From Actinomycetota bacterium (GTDB taxonomy: Bacteria > Zhuqueibacterota > Zhuqueibacteria > Residuimicrobiales > Krinioviventaceae), in assembly GCA_011682565.1 (NCBI GenBank), contig JAACEJ010000053.1:1-10965 (forward strand): 10,965 nucleotides of DNA. The letters run 5' to 3'. How positions within the stretch are numbered: the stretch's first letter is position 1; each line of letters opens with the position of its first letter. Both the position numbers and the translations under genes were made by a program. Shown in pieces: positions 1 through 7,097 of the stretch. The notes beneath the pieces were generated by a model. It made no database searches, was not told where the DNA came from, and worked only from the letters and a program-made list of their open reading frames with translations.

Positions 1-1017
1 GTTTGAATAAACATACATCGGTTGCATTGATTTTATTTTCAGAAAAACATAATTTTCAAATAAAGAGCCAATGTCACGAAAACCTGTAAAATGGACTCTT
101 ATTCCCAAGTCGGCGGCGTATAATTTATTAGGTGACAAAACTCTTTCTGTCGTTTTGCCATGCCGCTGAATGCTATGGATGAGAAATGTTTCACGAAACA
201 TATCAAGATAACGATTTGCAGTATCCGGCGTGATATGGAATATTTTGGCTAACTTGTTAATGCTCACTCGTTTCCCTGCACGTTCCATTAATAATAAAAA
301 GAAATCCTTTAACAGTTGCGCATCACGAACATGGTGCGTGACAACAATATCTTTCATAATAATGTCGTCAACTAATTCCTGGAGATAAAACTGCTCACCA
401 CGCAAAACATATTCCGGCATACCGCCTGTTTTCATAAAGTCAGTAAAGTATTCATCCTGGAGATGGGAATCCCTTTTTGAAATTTTAATATTTTTAAATG
501 AACAAAATTCCTGAAAATCGAGCGGTAGCACTTCCACAACTACATTCCGTCCCGTCAAGTAAGGTTTTCCTGCTCTTACAAACGAAGCACTCGATGAGGA
601 AGCAAATATTTTAACATTTTGTGAATCAATTAAATTTTTCAGTTCAAGTTCGTAATTTTTTCTGTAACTTACTTCATCAAAAAACAAAACAATGAATTGA
701 TCAACCTTTAGTCGCATTATCTTTCGAAATTCTTCGACAAGTTCGCTAATTGAATGGTGAAGAATTTGATAATCATCAAGAGAAATGTAAAAGATATGGC
801 GTGGCTGATATTTTTTTGTCTTGATAAATTGATGAATAAGCATTTTCATCAATGTTGTTTTGCCGACACGTCGTAGACCTGTTATGAAAACAACAGAAGG
901 TGATTCTGCATGAGATTCTATTTGCCGAAGGATTGAATGGCGGCTTTTAAATTTGCTCGTTTCATCTATATCTTCCCACCATGGATTATAGCGATAAAAT
1001 AGTTGTGATAATTCCAT
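1..1017 (-). CDS. AAA_14/DUF4143 family ATPase, C-terminus cut by window edge
   Basis: 339 codons run open from ATG 1017 to the window edge, so the C-terminus is missing. The protein has a Walker A motif (GLRRVGKTT, residues 47-55), a Walker B motif (LFFDEV, 111-116) and a serine-rich sensor-like strand (FASSSSASF, 138-146). It also has the LTGR...V.PLDFQEF signature (154-171) typical of the AAA_14 domain. The C-terminal half (VSINKLAKIFHITPDTANRYL, then a LYAADLGIR strand) fits DUF4143, with a winged-helix segment followed by a nuclease-like fold. Members are common orphan cytoplasmic ATPases, often patchily distributed, with unknown substrate. The gene is visibly AT-richer than the genes to its right, which suggests transfer. 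There is only a weak ribosome site (GGGAAA about 8 bases ahead). A foldback element begins 28 bases upstream of the start codon. Family assignment is firm; function is not known. Confidence 0.88.
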   Translation of the reverse strand, partial: MELSQLFYRYNPWWEDIDETSKFKSRHSILRQIESHAESPSVVFITGLRRVGKTTLMKMLIHQFIKTKKYQPRHIFYISLDDYQILHHSISELVEEFRKIMRLKVDQFIVLFFDEVSYRKNYELELKNLIDSQNVKIFASSSSASFVRAGKPYLTGRNVVVEVLPLDFQEFCSFKNIKISKRDSHLQDEYFTDFMKTGGMPEYVLRGEQFYLQELVDDIIMKDIVVTHHVRDAQLLKDFFLLLMERAGKRVSINKLAKIFHITPDTANRYLDMFRETFLIHSIQRHGKTTERVLSPNKLYAADLGIRVHFTGFRDIGSLFENYVFLKIKSMQPMYVYSN

Positions 1018-1045
1018 AATCTGATTTCCCAAGTTATCTCGTAGC

Positions 1046-1211
1046 TATTCAGACATGGCTCATCATTCCGGCTGTAGTGGAACGGAACGCGACCGAAGGA
1101 AGTGCCCGTGGTACCGGAATCTCCAAATTTAACAAGGAGATTCCGGTATCCTCTTATCGTCGGAACCGGAATGATAAAAGTACGCGTTGCAGCAAAATGC
1201 ATGGCTGAATA
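1046..1211. repeat. Nested inverted-repeat (foldback, MITE-like) element
   Basis: Three pairs of inverted arms are nested around one centre. The outer pair is TATTCAGACATG (1046-1057) against CATGGCTGAATA (1200-1211), matching at 11 of 12. The middle pair is ATCATTCCGG (1062-1071) against CCGGAATGAT (1166-1175), matching at 10 of 10. The inner pair is TACCGGAATCTCC (1112-1124) against GGAGATTCCGGTA (1136-1148), matching at 13 of 13 with an 11-base loop. Terminal inverted arms, small size and no credible gene fit a miniature inverted-repeat or REP-like element. In RNA it would fold into a long branched hairpin in the leader of the ATPase gene. No T-tract follows the inner hairpin on either strand, so it is not a standard terminator. 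Whether it recurs in the genome cannot be seen here. Confidence 0.6.
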
Positions 1212-1223
1212 ATTACCTTATTT

Positions 1224-1310
1224 CTATATGATATTATCGTATAGCTCGCACTTAAACTATACGATAGTATCGTATAGTTTAGAGCAATATTATACGATAC
1301 CATCGTATAG
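1224..1310. promoter_or_regulatory. Three 21-bp palindromes at exact 33-bp spacing, probable operator array
   Basis: Three related 21-bp sites start at 1224, 1257 and 1290, so the period is exactly 33 bp, close to three helical turns. The consensus is arm CTATACGATA, one central base, arm TATCGTATAG. The middle copy is a perfect palindrome that extends to 13-base arms (1254-1280, centre at 1267). The first copy has one arm mismatch and the third has two. The 12-bp spacers are unrelated. Symmetry, phasing and position just downstream of a promoter-like sequence suggest cooperative binding of a dimeric regulator. A partition or replication-type site is a less likely alternative. The binding protein is not identified. 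Confidence 0.6.
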
Positions 1311-1321
1311 TTTTGCCTGAA

Positions 1322-1350
1322 ATTATACAACAAATTCTAATAAATACCAA
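1322..1350 (-). promoter_or_regulatory. Promoter-like sequence upstream of palindrome array and ATPase gene
   Basis: On the minus strand TTGGTA (1350-1345) is followed after 17 bases by TATAAT (1327-1322), a good match to a sigma-70 type promoter. The predicted start near 1315 lies just before the first palindrome met by polymerase (1310-1290). Bound repressor would therefore block the start or early elongation. The transcript would have a leader of about 300 bases, including the foldback element, before the ATPase start at 1017. The region is AT-rich, so a chance match is possible. Confidence 0.4.
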
Positions 1351-1390
1351 GAAAAATTTTTAAAATTTTATCTCGAAAAGATCAAAGGCA

Positions 1391-2853
1391 TTACTCAAAC
1401 TGCTCAAAAAATTCCTGCACCCGCTTTTCTTCCCCGGCAGGACGTTTCGTGATTTGTCCTTCCCCGATGAACACGAGAAAGCTTACCAATAATTCCATGC
1501 CGGTGTATAACGGGAAAGACGTGGCAAATCCTGTCAGCGGTGTCCAGGCGAATCTGAAAAAGACAAACGTGAGCATACCAAACAGCCAGGATAAAATGGC
1601 TCCCCGCCAAGTCGGTTTCTTCAGAATCATGCCGAGCAACAGGGGCAGCGAAATCGGCCCCAAGATCGCAGCGAACCACTGAATCATGGTATTGAATGCC
1701 CCATGCATTTTGATCGTAAGCAGGGCTGCTCCGATAGTGAGGCTACCTAAAACAACAGTTGCCAACATGCCCACGCGGAGCAAAAGCTGGTCGTTGGCGT
1801 TTTTATTAAACGTCCGCTGATAAATATCTTTGGTAAACACAGCGGCAAGAGCATTGAGATCGGAATCGATCATTGACATGGTGGCGGCGAACATGGAGGC
1901 GATGAACAGACCAAGCAGACCCGGGGAAATTGAAGGCAATATTTTTTCCGCTACGAGCACATAAGCATGCTCGGGGTTTTCAATATTTCCCACAAGTGTG
2001 TGCGCCGCCCACATGGGAATGACGACAGCCAGCGGGTAAACCAAAAAGTGCGCCGGAGAGCAGTGCGGCCTTGCGCGCTTGTTTTGGCTTGCCGATGCTG
2101 TAAAACCGCTGCGCCAGCCCCCACGAACCGCCATTGTAGCTTAAAAGGGTAACGAAAAAATAGACAAAAATAAAAGCCGGTGTAATTTCCGGGCTGAATG
2201 GTTTTCGCTACCAAGCCGGCATTTGTGCTAAAAGTCCGCCAAAGCCACCGACCGCTTTCAAAACCAAGGGAACAAGAAACAGCGTAATTGCAAATTGAAC
2301 GAAAAAACTGCGCAAAGTCGGCGAGCATGGTTGCCCAAAGACCACCGAAAAAAAGATAAGCAATGGTGACAATGCCGCAGGCAACGATCACCTCTTGCAG
2401 CGGCCAACCGGTTGCGACATGAACGATGATGGCTAAAGACTAAAGCTTTACACCCTCGTCTATGAATTTAATGCCGATGCCGCCCCAGGCAAAAACCTGA
2501 CGGGTGAGATTGTTGTAACGTTGTTCGAGAAACTGAATGGGAGTGAGTATTTTCATTTTCGACCAGCGCGGCGCCCAAACATAAGCACCGATCATCATAG
2601 CCGCAAAAATAGGCGGGCCGTAAAAGACATACGCGGAAAGACCACTGCCATAAGCTATTGTGCCCATGCCGACAAAAACAAAAGCACTGTAACCAGACAT
2701 GTGATGAAAAATCGCGGCAATCCACCACGGCACTTTTTTTCCGCCGGCAAAGTAATCATCGGCATTTTTGACCTTAAGCTTGGCGATATAGCCCAAAAAA
2801 GCAACGAGCACGCCATAAATTATAACGACGAGATAATCAATTAATGTCAGCAT
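1391..2853 (-). pseudogene. Sodium/solute symporter (SSS family), broken by two stops and two frameshifts
   Basis: Read in three successive frames, this region encodes one SSS-family sodium/solute symporter, a multi-pass inner-membrane importer. Family landmarks in order are NADDYFAGGKKVPWW near the start, LTPIQFLEQRYNN, FIDEGVKL, FGGLWATMLADFAQFF, SYNGGSWGLAQRFYSIGK and SMIDSDLNALAAVFTKDIYQR. The lesions, in gene order, are TAG at 2442-2440, an extra base in a six-T run (2307-2302), TAG at 2210-2208, and an extra base in a five-T run (2047-2043). Removing the two extra bases gives 487 codons including the final TAA, a normal family length, so the gene is full length but disrupted. ATG 2853 has a strong GGAAGG ribosome site. 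It lies 51 bases after the oxidoreductase gene, as the last gene of that operon, and probably imported the sugar or derivative its neighbours processed. The frameshifts could be homopolymer sequencing errors; the two stops are harder to explain that way. Confidence 0.85.
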
Positions 2854-2904
2854 TTCACCTTCCGGGTTTTATGGCATATAAACCAATTGCCTGTGTTTGG
2901 AATA

Positions 2905-3930
2905 TTAATTTAGTACAACCTTTTCCCCTGTTTTCGATGATTCGTAGATCGCCAGGATCAATTGCAACGACCTCCTCGCTTCAGCGCCATTGACGATGGG
3001 TTCACGTTTTTCACGAATAGCAGATACAATATCTTCAAATTCACGTACAAACGGCGTTACGTCTATGGACATGGGGTCGGCGGCTCCGGCTGCTTCTATC
3101 TGGCCGGCTTTGAACGGCTCCTCGCCCTGGACATGAAGAAACGCCAGTTTCTCACCCTCAATGCAAATGGTGCCTTTGGTACCGTGAATTTCCAGGCGCG
3201 CCGGCAGCCCGGGATAAATTGCCGTGGAAGCCTGAATGACGCCGAATGCGCCGCTGACAAATTCAACTATGGCCACGCCGATGTCTTCGACTTTTATTTC
3301 CGGATGAGCAACATTTTTTGTTTTGGCATAGACACTTTTAACCGGGCCCATAACGGAAAGCAGCATATCGATAAAATGAATGCCCTGGTTAATAAAAGGG
3401 CCGCCGCCATCCAGTTCATAAGTCCCACGCCAGGCGCCGCTGGCATAATATTCTTTTGAGCGAAACCATTTAATGTAAGCATCACCTTCAATGAGGTCGC
3501 CCATTTTGCCATCGCGGACATATTGATGCAGCTTTTGTACCGGTTCCATAAAACGGTACTGACTGACGACGCCGAGCGTCACTTTTGCATCCCGACAGGC
3601 ACTGATCAGTGCATCCGCCTTTTCCAGCGTTACATCGATCGGTTTTTCAACAAGGATATGTTTCCCTGCTTTAGCACCGACAATGCCCAGTTCCGCATGT
3701 GCTCCGGAAGGAACGACAATATCCAGGACGTCAATTTCAGGATTACTGAGAATAGCGTCTAAATTTTGCGCACATTCCAGTCCAAATTTCTGTGCAAACT
3801 CGCGACATTTTTCCGCGGGCTGGCTAAAAACGACACGAACCTGCGCACCGTTAATTTGTTTCCACGCATTGACATGATGCGGCGCAACGGCCCCGCTGCC
3901 GACAAGAGCAATATTCAATTTTTCCGGCAT
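2905..3930 (-). CDS. Gfo/Idh/MocA family NAD(P)-dependent oxidoreductase
   Basis: This 341-residue cytoplasmic protein has the standard family length and layout. An N-terminal Rossmann fold carries the dinucleotide motif GSGAVAPHH (11-19). The family EKP motif follows (95-97), with lysine 96 expected at the active site. The C-terminal substrate domain has WRG (167-169) and GGGPFINQGIHFID (175-188), in which H185 and D188 are the expected catalytic pair. Family members oxidise or reduce sugars, inositols and related polyols at a ring hydroxyl; the substrate cannot be told from sequence. ATG 3930 is chosen because GGGAG lies 5 bases ahead. It sits 24 bases after the nitroreductase gene and 51 bases before the broken symporter, so the three probably formed one operon for uptake and oxidation of a sugar-like compound. 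No key residue is missing, and the gene looks functional. Confidence 0.92.
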   Translation of the reverse strand: MPEKLNIALVGSGAVAPHHVNAWKQINGAQVRVVFSQPAEKCREFAQKFGLECAQNLDAILSNPEIDVLDIVVPSGAHAELGIVGAKAGKHILVEKPIDVTLEKADALISACRDAKVTLGVVSQYRFMEPVQKLHQYVRDGKMGDLIEGDAYIKWFRSKEYYASGAWRGTYELDGGGPFINQGIHFIDMLLSVMGPVKSVYAKTKNVAHPEIKVEDIGVAIVEFVSGAFGVIQASTAIYPGLPARLEIHGTKGTICIEGEKLAFLHVQGEEPFKAGQIEAAGAADPMSIDVTPFVREFEDIVSAIREKREPIVNGAEARRSLQLILAIYESSKTGEKVVLN

Positions 3931-3954
3931 TTTTTCTCCCGATTCATTTTATTT

Positions 3955-4533
3955 TTAAAATTGATTATGATGGAAAACATCATCCAGTCGCCGCTTGGGT
4001 ACATGCAGCACACCGGATTCATCTTTATAGTATTCTAGCGAATCACGCATCGGCTCGGCCACCGGCTGTTCGTTGGGGTATCCCATGGCAATGACGGAAT
4101 CGATTCGATAGTTTTGAGAAATTTTTAAAATTCTGCTGACAGCATCCGCATTTACCGATGCAATCCAGCAACTTCCGATACCCTCCGAAAGCGCTGCAAG
4201 AATCATGTTCTCTCCTGCGGCGCCAACATCGTGTCCGGCCCAGTTGCCGGCAATATCGGTGTTCACGAGGATGACAATGAATGCTGTTGGTTCCTGGCCT
4301 TTCGGCGGCCTCCCCTCATCGTTGGGCAAGTACCCGGCCCATCGTGTATTGACAAAAATTTGCGGCAACAGGTCTTCGTCATCCACCAGGATAAACTCCA
4401 GCGGCTGGAGATTAGATGCCGACGGGGCTATTCTCCCCGTATCCACAATGGCTGTGAGAAGATCAACAGATATTTTTTCCTGTCGGAATCGGCGAATTGT
4501 GCGCCGTTTCTGGATGAGTTCAAAAACAGTCAT
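3955..4533 (-). CDS. Nitroreductase family flavoprotein
   Basis: This 192-residue protein has the family's usual size. Landmarks are the N-terminal RRTIRRF (10-16), which contacts the FMN phosphate, PSASNLQP (37-44), and the helix GHDVGAAGENMILAALSEGIGSCWI (100-124) ending in the flavin-contacting GIGSCWI. A GYP turn (151-153) comes near the end. Members bind FMN, usually as dimers, and use NAD(P)H to reduce nitro compounds, quinones or enones; some are dehalogenases or take part in cofactor synthesis. The physiological substrate here is unknown. ATG 4533 has a strong GGAGG ribosome site 6 bases ahead. It is the first gene of the leftward operon, diverging from the DUF4838 lipoprotein gene. 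Why a nitroreductase is coupled to a sugar-type dehydrogenase and symporter is unclear; an enone intermediate made by the dehydrogenase is a speculative link. Confidence 0.9.
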   Translation of the reverse strand: MTVFELIQKRRTIRRFRQEKISVDLLTAIVDTGRIAPSASNLQPLEFILVDDEDLLPQIFVNTRWAGYLPNDEGRPPKGQEPTAFIVILVNTDIAGNWAGHDVGAAGENMILAALSEGIGSCWIASVNADAVSRILKISQNYRIDSVIAMGYPNEQPVAEPMRDSLEYYKDESGVLHVPKRRLDDVFHHNQF

Positions 4534-4772
4534 TCTTTTCCTCCGGTTAACAAGGAATCAAAAACAGGGTCTTGAGAATTTGAATAATTTAAAGAGTTGT
4601 GTCTAAAATCCAAGCAAAAATATTTTTCTTTTTTGTAATCAAAAATCATTATATATTTAAGAAAACGGAAAATGTAGCCGGAAGGCCGGATAACGAAGGA
4701 CGGAGGGTAAGACCAGATTTAAAACCCCTATTATTTTTCGCTTTTCATTTTTCATTTAATTTGGAGCCATTG
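4534..4772. promoter_or_regulatory. Divergent intergenic region with possible rightward promoter
   Basis: These 239 bases separate the leftward nitroreductase operon from the rightward DUF4838 gene and should hold both promoters. The best rightward match is TTGAAT (4580-4585), 18 bases, then TAAAAT (4604-4609). It would leave a leader of roughly 155 bases containing a GC-richer patch (4677-4712) with a CCGG...CCGG mini-palindrome. No convincing leftward promoter, operator or riboswitch was recognised. The reading frame of the DUF4838 gene is open through most of this stretch, but the encoded residues are low-complexity and unlike a signal peptide. Confidence 0.3.
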
Positions 4773-7013
4773 ATGAAACGGAAACTATTGTTCCACATGG
4801 TATTTTTTGCCGCCTTGATTACTTTGATTTCATGTTCTCAAAATTCGCCAACACTTTTCGATTCCTCGGTACAAATTGTAGTCGATGCAGGCCCATTTTC
4901 TTCACCCGCTGAGGCCGCTGTCGGCGAACACTCGATCGACTGGAGCGGCGATGATTTCACTGCAATGAATGCGTGCACGGAAAGCTTTGCGGCCCGGGAA
5001 CTGAAAAGCTTTTTAAGCCAACTTGCGCCGGAGACTGGCGCAAAAAAAGATCGATTTGAAACCGTTTCTCTGTCTGCAAATTTGCCGGACAAGGCAATTA
5101 TTCTTGCCGATTTATCACAGCCGAACAAAGAAATCGCAACCCTTATCACAAAGAAAAAATTGAAGCAAAAACTGCAAAATGCCGGAAGCTTTGCTATTGT
5201 TCCGCAAAAGCAACAACTGTTTATCATCGGCCATGATCGCGTGGGCACATTGTACGGTGTTTATCATTTTCTTGAAAGCCTGGGCGTGCGCTGGTACGAT
5301 CCTGAAGTGAAGGGAACGATTATTCCCCAAAATGCAGTGCTGCAATTTCCTGCCAAAACAATTATCGAACAGCCCGGTTATTATACCCGCGGCTTTTGGG
5401 CGTGGGAAGATCGCGGCAATAAAGATTTTTACCTATGGATGGCACGCAACCGAATGAATTTCTGGACCATTGCCGAACCGGATCGCGCTTTTCTGAAAAA
5501 GCTGGGCATTCAACTCACAGTCGGCGGACATCTCCATTTCGATCGTTTTTTGAATCCGGACAGCACTTTTCCGTTCAACGATCCGCGTTTCAAAGGTGAT
5601 GAAAATTTTCCCGACGATCCTTACGCCAGTGATTCAAAAGAATATCGCGGCGATACAAATCACGACGGCAGGCTGACCTATTTTGAAGCGCATCCGGAAT
5701 GGTATGGTCTGGTTAAAGGAAAGCGGCGGCGTACGTTCAAGGGCGATTTCAGCACCAATATTTGCACGTCAAACCACGACGTTGTCGCGGAACTATGCCG
5801 CAAGCTTGTCGACGAACTGGCGACCGGCGAATGGCGCGACGCGAATACGCTGAATTTCTGGCCCATCGACGGCGGCGACTGGTGCGAATGTGAGAATTGT
5901 CAAAAGCTCGGCACACCCACAGACCGGCTGCTTCTCCTCGTCCATCAGGTGCGCACGGCCATTGCAGAAGCGATGAAAACAGGTAAGCTCAACCGCAATG
6001 TACAAGTCATTTTCCCTATTTACAACGAAACCCTTGTGCCGCCAACCCACCCCTTGCCGGAAAATTTTGACTATAGCAATTGTATCGGCACCATCTTTCC
6101 CATCCGCCGCTGCTATGTGCATTTTCTTGACGACAGCACTTGCACCGAGTTCAACACCGGTATCTGGAAGGATTTTCTGGCATGGGTAAAAACCGAGCCG
6201 CAATATTACAAAGGCGAATTTTTCATGGGCGAATATTATAATGTTTCCCGCATCAAAAGTCTGCCGGTGTTGTACATGAAAATTATGTCCCATGATATTC
6301 CACTTTACTATGATTACGGCGTGCGCCACTGTCATTACATGCACGTTTATACGCGACTGTGGGGAATGAAACGGATTAACAATTATCTCTTTGCCAAATT
6401 ACTGTGGAAGCCACATGCCGACACCAAACAAATTTTGGCCGAGTATTTCAATCTTTTTTACGGCTCTGCCGCTCAACAAATGGCGCATCTTTATGAACGA
6501 CAGGAATACGCCATGTCCAGCGTAAAACAGTGGAAACATACCAAACCACTCACAGACCGGATAAATAATGATCTGACGCCTCTTTTTAATTTGCAGCACC
6601 TACGGCTCAAAGAATATCATCCACCTGAAAATGACGGAGTTGATCTGGAAGAAAGCGTCATTGCTTTGCAGGAATGCCGGCAGATCATGGATAAACTCCT
6701 TGCCAAAGACTGGCCCGAAACCATGCGGGCACGGCTGGCAATCGACGATGAAAATCTTCGCTACGGCGAAAATACGGTTAACTTTTATTATTTTGTAGCG
6801 CAGGCCATTATGGCAAAACGATCCGGGAATTTGCAGCAAGCGCGGAAATTTTACAAAAAAAGCATCCCTTATGCTCGCGGCTTAAAAGAAGAGACAAAAA
6901 TTGTACAGACAGCATCTTCACATGCTAACGCCAAAGACGGGCTTGAGGCGTCACGAATAGAACCGACATATAGGAAGCTGGGAAGGAAATTGGGAATTCA
7001 GTTAAATTTTTAA
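4773..7013 (+). CDS. DUF4838 (GH163-type) lipoprotein with alpha-glucuronidase-like N-terminal domain
   Basis: The 746-residue protein is predicted to be a lipid-anchored surface or periplasmic carbohydrate-active protein. ATG 4773 is chosen because GGAG lies 6 bases ahead and a lipoprotein signal follows: MKRK, a hydrophobic stretch, then lipobox LISC with C21 as the modified cysteine. An upstream in-frame ATG (4599) would bury this signal. Residues about 30-200 form an alpha-glucuronidase-like N-terminal domain (GTLYGVYHFLESLGVRWY near 158-175). The rest fits DUF4838 (PF16126), including HPEWYGLVKGKR (307-318), the cysteine cluster DWCECENC (C371, C373, C376) and an aromatic-rich barrel core. 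DUF4838 is the domain of GH163, whose founding member is an endo-beta-N-acetylglucosaminidase acting on complex N-glycans; whether this member shares that activity is inference. Residues 294-305 form a canonical EF-hand-like loop. The C-terminal end is helical and repeat-like. The gene stands alone in its direction until the aldehyde dehydrogenase 84 bases on. Confidence 0.85.
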   Translation: MKRKLLFHMVFFAALITLISCSQNSPTLFDSSVQIVVDAGPFSSPAEAAVGEHSIDWSGDDFTAMNACTESFAARELKSFLSQLAPETGAKKDRFETVSLSANLPDKAIILADLSQPNKEIATLITKKKLKQKLQNAGSFAIVPQKQQLFIIGHDRVGTLYGVYHFLESLGVRWYDPEVKGTIIPQNAVLQFPAKTIIEQPGYYTRGFWAWEDRGNKDFYLWMARNRMNFWTIAEPDRAFLKKLGIQLTVGGHLHFDRFLNPDSTFPFNDPRFKGDENFPDDPYASDSKEYRGDTNHDGRLTYFEAHPEWYGLVKGKRRRTFKGDFSTNICTSNHDVVAELCRKLVDELATGEWRDANTLNFWPIDGGDWCECENCQKLGTPTDRLLLLVHQVRTAIAEAMKTGKLNRNVQVIFPIYNETLVPPTHPLPENFDYSNCIGTIFPIRRCYVHFLDDSTCTEFNTGIWKDFLAWVKTEPQYYKGEFFMGEYYNVSRIKSLPVLYMKIMSHDIPLYYDYGVRHCHYMHVYTRLWGMKRINNYLFAKLLWKPHADTKQILAEYFNLFYGSAAQQMAHLYERQEYAMSSVKQWKHTKPLTDRINNDLTPLFNLQHLRLKEYHPPENDGVDLEESVIALQECRQIMDKLLAKDWPETMRARLAIDDENLRYGENTVNFYYFVAQAIMAKRSGNLQQARKFYKKSIPYARGLKEETKIVQTASSHANAKDGLEASRIEPTYRKLGRKLGIQLNF

Positions 7014-7020
7014 AAATAAA

Positions 7021-7048
7021 TTGCAATTCAAATTGTATTTTATATATT
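7021..7048 (+). promoter_or_regulatory. Possible promoter of the aldehyde dehydrogenase gene
   Basis: TTGCAA (7021-7026) and TATATT (7043-7048) are separated by 16 bases, a fair sigma-70 type match. It lies in the 84-base gap after the DUF4838 gene. Transcription would begin near 7055, about 43 bases ahead of the GTG start. The -35 region lies inside a 10-bp palindrome, AATTGCAATT. The gap is very AT-rich, so this is a weak call. Confidence 0.33.
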
Positions 7049-7097
7049 TTGTGTCAGCATAGATGAGAATCTTAATTTTTACAGAGGAGAGCGTAAC

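Noticed and set aside
1112..1148. 13-bp perfect hairpin as an intrinsic terminator
   Set aside because: No T-rich tract follows it on either strand; it is better explained as the core of the foldback element.
966..1202. 78-codon minus-strand open frame across the foldback element
   Set aside because: It consists mostly of the inverted-repeat arms, overlaps the start of the ATPase gene and has no ribosome site; the frame is a by-product of the repeat.
1224..1310. Three evenly spaced repeats as a short CRISPR array
   Set aside because: The repeats are 21-bp near-perfect palindromes with 12-bp spacers and only three units, and no cas gene is visible. Operator sites fit better.
2208..2442. TAG codons in the symporter as recoded sense codons (stop readthrough or pyrrolysine)
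   Set aside because: The gene also has two frameshifts, so simple decay or sequence error explains all lesions. No other gene in the window suggests recoding.
4599..4772. Extended start of the DUF4838 gene at ATG 4599
   Set aside because: It would place low-complexity residues ahead of a clear lipoprotein signal that has its own ribosome site at 4763-4766.
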